From positions 42,488,953-42,552,952 of the forward strand of contig OY288256.1 of NCBI GenBank assembly GCA_958450325.1: a stretch of DNA of 64,000 bases, written 5' to 3'. The DNA is from Agrostemma githago. Taxonomy: Eukaryota; Streptophyta; Magnoliopsida; Caryophyllales; Caryophyllaceae. A program made the position numbers and the translations under genes. Shown here piece by piece: positions 46,758 to 55,540 of this stretch (position 1 is its first letter; every line of letters begins with the position of its first letter). Below the pieces are notes generated by a model, which worked only from the letters and a program-made list of their open reading frames with translations, did not search any database and had not been told where the DNA came from.

Positions 46758-48557
46758 ATGGGTATCGACCGTCTGATCAACATGCTGCAAGATTGGGCAC
46801 ACCGTTTTAAGGATGCGAGCAAGGTAGCTCTGAGGCAGTCTGGTATATTCCAACTGTTCACGTTTCGTCAGTTGCACGTGGACCGTCATTTCCTTGATGC
46901 CTGTCTGACCTTCTGGGATGACACCCACCACGTCTTTGCCTTCCCCCGGGGCGAAATTTGTCCTCTCCCTGAGGAAATCGCTGCCATAGGAGGGTGGAAC
47001 CCATCACTCCGTCCTGCCGTCCCTTTCGCAGTTCAAGACCCTAGGAGGAAGCTGAGGGAGTTTTTGGGTCTCTCCCATGCTGAAGTATCCCGTATGGCTG
47101 ATGGGGATACCATTTCTCTGCTTGCTTTAGCCGAGAAGTTCATGAACCCGTATGACATTCGGGTTACGCCTATTCATAGCCGTAGGGCATTCGCCTTCTG
47201 CATGTTACACGTGTATGCCTTTGAAGGCCATATGGACCTGCTGTCTTGCATGGGGAGCGTTCGTCTTCTCGTTGTTGCCGACCTCATGGAGACGAAGTGT
47301 AGTCCAGCATCGTTGATTACGGGAGAAATCATTCAGGGTTTGGACAACCGGAAGAGGGATGAGTCAGCCCGTTTCACGGGTAGTACTCGTCTGCTGCAGG
47401 TATATCGCTTTTCCTTTTTTTTTTTTTTTTTTTTTTGTCGCGATATACTGTTGCAGGGGGCACTCGACCGAGTCACCCTGGCACTCGATCGAGTGCCCTC
47501 GTAGAGGAGCGTTCTGCCACGTTTTAGGGGTGTCACTCGATCGAGTGACCCCGGCACTCGATCGAGTGCCCTTATGCGGACGCCTGATTTGCCCGGAATT
47601 TCATAAGCGTTACCTTTTTTTTCAGCTCTGGCTATTTGAAAGGCTGTCCAAGATTGATCCTCCCTCCAACCCGAGTGAATATTGGTTCAACCAGGTGATG
47701 TCGAGGAGACGGCCTACCGATTCATCTTGCCTCGTTACTCAGAAATATTGGGAGGAAGAACTAACGTTCCATCGTGGTCCATTGATACGATGGGTGGTTC
47801 CGTGGTGGCCTATTTACTCCTGGACGGGTTTGGCACCTGATGACAAGGCGCGCTACCAGGTGATTCTGTCCTTTAGCCAGACTGTTCATCTGTATCCTGA
47901 CCGTATACTTAGGCAGTATGGGTGGACTCAGCGTATCCCGGAGCACGAGGCTGTTGTGAGGGAGCCGACCCAGATGACTGACATTTTGTGCGACACCTGG
48001 ATCCAGAGGTAAACACTCGAATCACTTGGACCGTTCCCAAGCCGCTTCATTCTGCCTGGGTGTCTTATTCCTATGAAAGGTGGACTAAAGCCGAGACTGC
48101 CGAAGCTCGTGCTACCCTGAAGGTTGACGAGGCCTTCGACCTGCTCAGGCGAGAAGAGGTTAAAGACAACCGGGATTTCTTTGCTGAAGGGGAAACTCAA
48201 GCTCCCGTAGCCTGTCTGAGGCCAAGACAGAGAAGAAGAACTAGGACTCGAGCTAGGGGGTCCAATGCTAGAGGTGTTCAGGGGGAGGTGAGCCCCCAGA
48301 ACGACTTGGAGAGGAGACTAGGGCCGAGACTTTCAGCCCAGGACCGACTTAGTCCCAAGGATAGGTTGCCGGAGCATGTACGGGCTCGACTTGGGCCCGT
48401 GACTATAGCTGAAGATCCTCTATCGAAGAAGAGGACTCGGGTTAAGGAAGTTCCGGTTGTCATTCGGGAACGCCTGCCCCCGCCGCCGCCTCGACGTCCT
48501 TGGGCTCCTCAAGACCCGAAAGACAAAGGCAAGGGCAAGATGCCCGGATACGACTAG
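46758..48557 (+). CDS. Opposite-strand additional gene (aORF) with one intron
   Basis: Exon 1 runs from ATG at 46758 to 47399 and exon 2 starts at 47626. The intron, 47400-47625, has a GT start after CTGCAG and ends TTTTTTTTCAG, at codon phase 0. The joined protein has DRHFLDACLTFWDD, FAFPRGEICPLPEEIAAIGG and LWLFERL, a pattern resembling plant mobile-domain or DUF7745-like proteins found in Tat elements and host genomes. Exon 2 meets a stop at 48010-48012. A second frame (47988-48557) continues with WVSYSYERW, an Arg-rich stretch and a basic Lys-Gly tail, so a frameshift or unrecognised splice lies near 48000. The C-terminal part has a relative in the plus Tat. The alternative Met at 46578 lies before the TATA box and is unlikely. 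Function unknown; nuclear location is suggested by the basic tail. Confidence 0.65.
47400..47625 (+). other. Intron of the aORF, containing a palindrome array
   Basis: The 226-bp intron contains a poly-T run (47414-47436) and four palindromes starting at 47461, 47482, 47534 and 47555, the same spacing as in the LTR arrays. An alternative acceptor CTGTTGCAG lies at about 47449-47457. Confidence 0.65.
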
Positions 48558-48686
48558 TCTCTCTTTTATTATTATTTGAAGTATTATTACTATTTTTGTG
48601 GTTTTTTGTGGCTTTTTGTAACCATTTTTTTAATAATAAAAGTGCTATATTAGTGAAACCGTTTCTGTCTTTTTCGTTATTGCAGT

Positions 48687-48751
48687 GGTTGTGCCCTTTT
48701 GAGGGGCTGCCTACGTATCCACAGTTAGTGGAATCAAACCAAACGTAGTTC
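48687..48751 (-). promoter_or_regulatory. Conserved structured block after Tat pol (minus copy)
   Basis: This is nearly identical to 28594-28660 in reverse orientation. It lies between pol and the 3' end of the aORF, so it is also in the likely 3' untranslated part of the aORF transcript. Confidence 0.65.
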
Positions 48752-48756
48752 GGGCG

Positions 48757-48760
<4 letters not shown>

Positions 48761-48797
<37 letters not shown>
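48761..48797. repeat. Poly-T tract of 37 (poly-A in element orientation)
   Basis: An uninterrupted T run lies just before the conserved block in element orientation. The plus Tat has ordinary sequence at this place. Confidence 0.9.
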
Positions 48798-48799
<2 letters not shown>

Positions 48800-48895
48800 A
48801 ATTTCGAAATGCACCAAGACTATGAGTTCAAGATGTGCGACAGTAGGATAAATAACCCTAACTTATTGACTTGCTTATAAACTTTGAAAAAGTGT

Positions 48896-51800
48896 TTAAA
48901 TAAATTTTGCGAACGACTTGCTTATAAAGTGATAAATTACCTTTTCGGCTTGCGTTTTGTCGATGCATAAGAGTAAAGCCCCTTGTGCCGTCTTCTTGTA
49001 TAACTGACCGTCGTCCGTACGAATGAATTGGGTAGCCAGTCTTCGCAGGGCTTTCTTGGCCCGGTTTTCAGCTCCCGGGGGATATTCTCCCGTAGCCAAG
49101 TAATTTAGAACGGCCTGATACCAAGGTTCTGGATCGGTGATCTCGATATCTTGAATGGTGTTGACATATGCCGGTTCGGACCGTCTTTCGACGCAAATTG
49201 GCATACTGGCCATATGCTCCGGGATGTTCAGTAAAGATGCCAATTTGGAAAGTGCATCTGCGAACTGATTTTCTTCACGTGGGAGGTAGATATATTCTAC
49301 CTTTTGGAATTGCTTCTCTAGAACCCTTACTCGTGCTTGGTAAGCCACGAGATTGGCATTCCGAGTTTTCCATTTTTGAAGGGCTTGATTGATGACTAAG
49401 GATGAGTCCCCATGAACCCGGAGATTCGTAATGCCCAAATCAGCAGCTGCTTGTAACCCGTGGATGCATGCTTCATATTCGGCCGCGTTGTTGGTTACAT
49501 CAAAGTCTAATTTGATGGATAACGGGGTGTGTTCCCCTTGGGGTGAGATTAGGAGAATACCGACCCCAAAGCCTCGAAAATTGGACGCTCCATCAAAATA
49601 CAAGTCCCATGTTTCGGTGTCAGTATGAAATATGTCTTCATCCGGAAAAGCCCAAGTATCGGTATGTCCCTCTTCAGATATCGGACTGTCGGCGAGGAAC
49701 TCGGCTACTACCCGGCCTTTGATAGCTTTTAGCGAAACGAATTTGAGGTCAAACTCAGCTAGCATTAGAGTCCATCTGGACATTCTACCGTTGAGAATGG
49801 GCTTTTCGAACAAATATTTGATCGGGTCCATTTTGGACAGGACATGTACCTCGTGACTGAGCATGTAGTGTCTGAGGTTTTTAGTGGCCCAGACTAGAGC
49901 TAGGCACGTTTTCTCGAGTATTGTGTACTTGCACTCGTATTCTAGGAACTTTTTACTGATGTAGTAGATAGCCCTTTCTTCTGAATCGACTGTCTGGGCC
50001 AGCATAGCCCCCATGGCTGTCTCAGTCGTTGTTAGGTATAACGATAGAGGCAAACCGGGTTGAGGTGGCATTAGTACTGGCGGAGCAGACAGGATTTCCC
50101 TGATTTTGTCGAAGGCCGCTTGACATTTATCGTCCCATAGTACTCGTTCCCCGATCTTCAGTTTTTTGAAAATGGGTTCACACACCATGGTTAGCTTTGA
50201 AATGAACCGGCTGATGTATTGGACTTTTCCGAGAAACCCCCTTATTTCTTTTTCGGTCTTGGGAGGTTGCATCTCGGTGATGGCTTTGATTTTAACTGGG
50301 TCAACCTCGATGCCCCGTTGGCTAACGATATGGCCCAGTAATTTGCCTGATGTTACCCCGAAACTGCACTTTTGAGGGTTTAACCTCATATTGTACTTAC
50401 GCAAACGGGTGAAGAATTTTCTTAGGGCAGCGACATGCCCATCTCGGTTTTTAGACTTGACGATCATGTCATCGACATAAACTTCCACTTCCCTATGCAT
50501 CATGTCATGTAATAAGATCGTGGCTGTTCGTTGATAAGTGGCCCCGGCATTAATGAGCCCAAACGGCATAACTGTATAACAATAAGTACCCCATGGTGTA
50601 GTGAAAGTGGTTTTACCCATGTCTTCTTTTGCCATCTTGATTTGGTTGTATCCGGCATACCCGTCCATAAATGATAGAAGAGCATGATCAGCCGTGTTGT
50701 CCACCAATATGTCAATGTGTGGCAACGGAAAATCGTCTTTTGGGCTGGCCTTGTTAAGGTCCCGGAAATCTACACATACCCGAACCTTGCCGTCCTTCTT
50801 GGGTACCGGCACGATGTTCGCAACCCAGTCTGGATACTCAGACACTTGTATAAAGCCTGCTTTGAATTGTTTGTCTACTTCTTCCTTGACTTTGAGAGAC
50901 CACTCGGGCTTCATTCTTCGAAGCTTCCGTTTTACCGGCTTACACCCATCTTTGATGGGTATACGGTGTTCGGCTATTTCTCGGTCTATACCCGGCATGT
51001 CCTTGTAGGACCATGCAAAGACATCCTTGAATTCTTGGAGGAGGCTTGTGAGTTGTTGTCTCTGCTCGGGATCTAAGGATAAACCTATCTTAAGCATCTG
51101 AGGCTCTAAGGTTGTTCCCACATTGATAGACTCAGTTTCTTCGATTACCGGGTCTCGGGATTCCCTCTGCTCTAGCTGCTCGATCAGATGTGGGGGTAGG
51201 GACACCTGTTCATCGGGTTTCTCAATGTCATTGCAAAAAGTATTTTTGAAAGTATTTTGAAAATAAGCCAAGTCATAAGCGGAACGGTTTTCGTTATTAT
51301 TGATAGAGAATTTGGAAAACAGCTCAAAGAGAGCGGCCATCTGATCATTGGTCAGAGGCGGGATTGGGAGTGCTCTCGGGACAGACCCCGAGGCTCCGGT
51401 AGCAGTGACTACAGGGAGAGGGGTTACAGTTTGGACTCTAGCATCAGACCCCTTAGACTCGAATACAGACTCGGACTCAGACTCTGACTCGGACTCAGAC
51501 TCGGACTCAGACTCGGAATCGGTGCCTGGCATATTTCCTTCCCCGGTGGTCAGCTTGTAGACTCGACCCTGGCCGTCGGTCCACTTGACGGTCTTCTTCC
51601 AGCTTCTTTTCCCGGTATCAGCACCGACTTCCGAGATCAGCTTTGAAGGGTCGAACTTGTTGCTTCGAAGGATCAGGTTCACCAAGTCTTCTTTGGGGTT
51701 CGGGACAGCTTTGTCTTCCCCAAACAAGAGTCCCAGCACGGGCTCGGCATTGTCAGTACCCTCTTTGGATTCAGCTTGGAGGAGGGCAAATATGTCATCT

Positions 51801-54295
51801 GGAATGTAGTTGCATTCCCGAGCTAGGGCAGCCTCGGGATGCGTGATGGTTGGTTGATATAGGCCAACTTGAATAGCCCCAAATACGGGTGTGACGAAGT
51901 AATCACTCAGCCTTGGGCTATAAGGGCCCAAGTAGATACCCTTGATGATGTTGCAGGCCTTCTCAATTCCTGCTCGGACCACATTTCCCGGGGTTATAGC
52001 ATATCCTAAACCGAAGTGAGATTCCCCGTCATCCAGAACCTCAATAATCTTCCCAGCTGGAAGATATGGCCTCGAAGTAGCCCCCGGTAGGTACCCCAAG
52101 TTTTGTAGCATCGTGTCGATGCTTGTGGTGAAGTGGGGCCTAAAAAGGTATTCTTCTTCAATCATCCCTACAAAATCGAACCCCCAAAGGTCGGTGCGGT
52201 CCGTAGTGTTACAGCTAGCCACGGTCATTGGGGTTGCTTCTAAGGTGATAATACCGTCTTGCAGGGGCATTTTGATCTTTCGGTGTAGGGTAGAAGATAC
52301 CGCCTTCACAGCATGGAGCCATGGTCTTCCTAGGAGTAGATTGAAGGAAGAGGTGACATCGATCACCTGGAACTCTAGCTCTTTCTCGATTGGGCCGGTC
52401 ACAATAGTCAGCTTGACGGCCCCAGAAACTTCTTTTGGGCTTCCATCGAAAGCCTGGATGGTGTGGGCAGTTGGTATGTAGTCGGCCTCGGTAATCCCGA
52501 GGGCTTTGGCAGTCCTTAGCGGGAGGACATTCACCGCGGACCCATCGTCAACTAGGGTCATCGGAAGATACTTACCCCGGCAAATCACTGTGATGTATAG
52601 GGCCAGATTGTGAGAGGCCCCGAACGGTGGTAGGTCGGCATCTGAGAAGGTGATTGATGGGCCTTCTCCTTCGGACCTGCTCTTGAGGTAGGGTAAGATA
52701 GTGGCTACCATTTCAGTAGGGGTAACCTGGGAATCGACCTTGATCTGATCGAGGGCCTTAGTAAGTGCCTCTCGATGTTCTTGTGAGCTAACCAAGAGTT
52801 GCCATATAGTGAGGTCAGCTCGGGCCCTTTTCAGTTGTTTGACAAGAGCCGTATCGGTGCTTGGTTCTTCAATGGCTTCTTCCGTCCCGGTGAGTTCGGT
52901 GACGGTTGCCCGGACTGAGCCGTCTTTGGTGAGGGAGTTACTGGCTAAAGCTTTGGATTTAGCCTTCCTGACTTCTTCGAGGGTTATGGGGACGGCTTCC
53001 CCTTTGGTGAGGTATACATCTTCTTCATCATCGAACCAGATCCCATTGATTTGTGGGATGAAAGGAGAGATAAGATGAGAACAGTCTATCACCTCACCGG
53101 TGAAGATGGCATGAGAGCTAAAGGGGTTGTCCTTGTTGCTTGGCTTGTCCCCGGGTAGTGGTATTTTCCCGCTCTCAATTAAATCCTGAATTAGATGCTT
53201 CAGCTTCCAACACTTCTCGGTGTCATGCCCATTGCCCCGATGATATTGGCAATAGGCTTGGGCATTGTAGCTCTTGGAGCGTTTTTCAACTGGAATTTCA
53301 GGAGTTGGGCCTATCGGCTGGACCAGGCCCTTGGAAGATAGCCTTTGTAAGGCATATGTATAGGTAGTCTCTATATCAGTGAATACCCTATGAGGGACGT
53401 TTCTTTTGGATGAGGCATCCAAAAGGTTAACCGTGTCGAAGATGCTTCGGGTTGCGGCCGGAGGTTTGGTGGTGGATGAGGAAGCTCCTTGGTAACCCTT
53501 GTTAGAGGCCTTAGTCAGGCTCTCTAGTCTTAGATCATCTTCAATTCTCATGCCCATTTCAGTAAGGGTAGTGAAATTGGGTATGACAGCATACCGGAGA
53601 TGGACCCGGTAGGACGGGAGGAGGCTCTTGACAAAGGCCTCCACTAAAGTCTTCTCACTGGGCTTATCGACCAGTTTGACACTCTCGGCCCTCCAACGTT
53701 GGAGGTATTTAGTAAAGCCCTCCTTAGGTTCTTGGGCCATAACCTCTAGGGACCGCATAGTGGTTTGGATCTCGGTGTTATCAGCGTAGTTCCGAGCGAA
53801 TTCCGTAGCCACATCGTCCCAGGTTGAGAACTTCTTTGGGTCTAGCCTGTAGTACCAGGCCTTTGGGTGTTTCTCCAGAGATGCAGCAAAGAGGTTCTTG
53901 AACATAGAAGAGTCCACTCCCTTAATGGCCATGAACTCCTTGAAGGCCCGCACATGTAGTAACGGGTCCTCAGTCCCTTCGAACATAGGTAGGCCCGTGA
54001 GATTCAGGTTCGCGGGCAGTTTGTCACTTAACGGGTTATAATCCCGGCTATTCTCCCGATGGATGTTGTTATTCCCAGTTAAATAAACTTGTTCCTCTAA
54101 CCGACGTACTGAACTAACCAAATCAGCCAACGGCCCCGTAAGTTCGACACTTGGAGTCCTGTGTTCCACTGTAGCTAGGCGAGCAACGATCGCCACTTGA
54201 CCAGCCCTCATTTCAGTCAGTTGGGCATCAATGTCGGTCTGTTTCTCGACCATGGCGTTCACAAAGGTTTTCAGATCAGCTAAAGCAACTTCCAT
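48896..54295 (-). CDS. gag-pol: Minus Tat gag-pol polyprotein without integrase (1799 aa)
   Basis: One uninterrupted frame. Gag: coiled-coil-like start, capsid region (residues about 80-250), Tat zinc knuckle CQYHRGNGHDTEKC near residue 350. Protease: VDDGSAVNVLP near 583 and LLLGRPWLHAV. A Ser-Glu dipeptide repeat lies near 940-960. RT: CVDFRDLNKASPKDD, MDGYAGYNQIKM and YVDDM near 1270. RNase H follows at 1410-1510, then a second, archaeal-type RNase H with LYFDGASN, NNAAEYEAC and ADALSKLAS (1560-1690). The frame ends after GEYPPGAENRAKKALRR and a short unrelated tail. In the plus Tat, an integrase zinc finger and core follow this point. Start: MEVALADLK, the same start context as in the plus Tat. 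Enzymes for copying are intact; integration needs another source. Confidence 0.93.
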   Translation of the reverse strand: MEVALADLKTFVNAMVEKQTDIDAQLTEMRAGQVAIVARLATVEHRTPSVELTGPLADLVSSVRRLEEQVYLTGNNNIHRENSRDYNPLSDKLPANLNLTGLPMFEGTEDPLLHVRAFKEFMAIKGVDSSMFKNLFAASLEKHPKAWYYRLDPKKFSTWDDVATEFARNYADNTEIQTTMRSLEVMAQEPKEGFTKYLQRWRAESVKLVDKPSEKTLVEAFVKSLLPSYRVHLRYAVIPNFTTLTEMGMRIEDDLRLESLTKASNKGYQGASSSTTKPPAATRSIFDTVNLLDASSKRNVPHRVFTDIETTYTYALQRLSSKGLVQPIGPTPEIPVEKRSKSYNAQAYCQYHRGNGHDTEKCWKLKHLIQDLIESGKIPLPGDKPSNKDNPFSSHAIFTGEVIDCSHLISPFIPQINGIWFDDEEDVYLTKGEAVPITLEEVRKAKSKALASNSLTKDGSVRATVTELTGTEEAIEEPSTDTALVKQLKRARADLTIWQLLVSSQEHREALTKALDQIKVDSQVTPTEMVATILPYLKSRSEGEGPSITFSDADLPPFGASHNLALYITVICRGKYLPMTLVDDGSAVNVLPLRTAKALGITEADYIPTAHTIQAFDGSPKEVSGAVKLTIVTGPIEKELEFQVIDVTSSFNLLLGRPWLHAVKAVSSTLHRKIKMPLQDGIITLEATPMTVASCNTTDRTDLWGFDFVGMIEEEYLFRPHFTTSIDTMLQNLGYLPGATSRPYLPAGKIIEVLDDGESHFGLGYAITPGNVVRAGIEKACNIIKGIYLGPYSPRLSDYFVTPVFGAIQVGLYQPTITHPEAALARECNYIPDDIFALLQAESKEGTDNAEPVLGLLFGEDKAVPNPKEDLVNLILRSNKFDPSKLISEVGADTGKRSWKKTVKWTDGQGRVYKLTTGEGNMPGTDSESESESESESESESESVFESKGSDARVQTVTPLPVVTATGASGSVPRALPIPPLTNDQMAALFELFSKFSINNNENRSAYDLAYFQNTFKNTFCNDIEKPDEQVSLPPHLIEQLEQRESRDPVIEETESINVGTTLEPQMLKIGLSLDPEQRQQLTSLLQEFKDVFAWSYKDMPGIDREIAEHRIPIKDGCKPVKRKLRRMKPEWSLKVKEEVDKQFKAGFIQVSEYPDWVANIVPVPKKDGKVRVCVDFRDLNKASPKDDFPLPHIDILVDNTADHALLSFMDGYAGYNQIKMAKEDMGKTTFTTPWGTYCYTVMPFGLINAGATYQRTATILLHDMMHREVEVYVDDMIVKSKNRDGHVAALRKFFTRLRKYNMRLNPQKCSFGVTSGKLLGHIVSQRGIEVDPVKIKAITEMQPPKTEKEIRGFLGKVQYISRFISKLTMVCEPIFKKLKIGERVLWDDKCQAAFDKIREILSAPPVLMPPQPGLPLSLYLTTTETAMGAMLAQTVDSEERAIYYISKKFLEYECKYTILEKTCLALVWATKNLRHYMLSHEVHVLSKMDPIKYLFEKPILNGRMSRWTLMLAEFDLKFVSLKAIKGRVVAEFLADSPISEEGHTDTWAFPDEDIFHTDTETWDLYFDGASNFRGFGVGILLISPQGEHTPLSIKLDFDVTNNAAEYEACIHGLQAAADLGITNLRVHGDSSLVINQALQKWKTRNANLVAYQARVRVLEKQFQKVEYIYLPREENQFADALSKLASLLNIPEHMASMPICVERRSEPAYVNTIQDIEITDPEPWYQAVLNYLATGEYPPGAENRAKKALRRLATQFIRTDDGQLYKKTAQGALLLCIDKTQAEKVIYHFISKSFAKFI

Positions 54296-55519
54296 TTTGC
54301 GGGTGAGTCTGGTGGATGGTGGCCTATCTGTAAGAACACCACGTAATCAGGAACCGAACCCAGACCTTGGAATCAAAACTAGTACATCCCGAGCGACCCA
54401 AAAAAGGACTCGAGAAAGACATCTAGACGGATGACTTGTAAGTGGTATGACTTCCTTAAGATTTCGGCCATGGTGAGCCTAGTCCCGTTCGAAGGAAGGT
54501 TCACGTGAGACTAAACCCCAGACTTTGGACTCAAGTGTGTAGACGGGCCCTCCCTTGTAGGAGTATGTCCTACGTAGGTGGGCCTTGCCCTAGTCTAATA
54601 AGGCGGACTAGGATAGGGAGGAAACTTGCGATATAAGATCGACGGAGTTTCGACGCTAAGGACCTTGACTACTTACGACACGACCCGACACTGCTAAATA
54701 CGGGAAGTCCTAAGAAGAGGAAGGTTTTGAAAAGGATTATTTTTGGAAAGTCCGAGAAAACTCGGGGAAAGGCCTGATTTTTTTCAAGAAAAAGGGTATC
54801 GGGCCTTGGTTTTGATGGTTCGAAAATATTTTCGAGTTTTGAATTGGGCAGCATACCGGCTAGAAATAGGCTATTTTGAGTAAAATCATAAGTCCTAAAT
54901 TCGGTATGTGTCCTGGGTTTTGAAATTGAGAGTTGAAATTGAATTTTTGAAAATTCGAAAATCGAATGGTGGGTCGGAAGTTCGAATTTTGAAAATATTT
55001 TCGAGTTTTGAATTGGGCAGCATGCCGGCTAAAAAAATAGGCTTGTTTTGAGTCAAATCTTAAGTCTAAATTTCGGCAGCTTTCCGAGTTTTTGAAAATT
55101 GGATATTTTGAAAAGATGCACTTTTGAAAATGACGGTTTTTTAAAACGACACGAAAACCAAGTAGCACATAGTCACGCAAGCATTATAACGACGCCATGT
55201 ATGCTTTACACTAAGTCTCGGTCGGTCTGAGTAGGGTCTATACCAGTGTTCATAGTCTAGTCGAGAAACGGGACGGTCTTCCTAACTCGAGTGGAGCTTA
55301 GAACATGCCGCAAAGTCCATCCGAGTCGACCATGAACACCTTTAACGTATCCAAGGATGAATACGTCGTGGTATAGTGGGACGTCGGTCACCAGTACCGG
55401 CCCGGGCAAATATGGGGTTATGCATGAACCGTAAAACTAAAACGCATATTGTACTCATCAAGCGATTTCTATTCGAGTCTCACCCTGAGAACGCCGACGG
55501 TAAGCCACACATCGGTTGA
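54296..55519 (-). other. Untranslated leader of the minus Tat
   Basis: No supported ORF. A direct repeat beginning GAAAATATTTTCGAGTTTTG occurs at 54832 and 54991 (period 159 bp) and includes ATTGGGCAGCAT. The leader corresponds in position to 20942-22040. Confidence 0.7.
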
Positions 55520-55537
55520 TCCCCAGCGGAGTCGCCA
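55520..55537 (-). promoter_or_regulatory. Minus Tat primer binding site (tRNA-Arg type)
   Basis: The reverse complement reads TGGCGACTCCGCTGGGGA, three bases from the LTR edge at 55541. Confidence 0.88.
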
Positions 55538-55540
55538 AAT

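Noticed and set aside
51348..51560. Plus-strand ORFs with Asp-Ser repeats opposite the minus Tat frame
   Set aside because: Antisense reading of the Ser-Glu hexanucleotide repeat in gag-pol.
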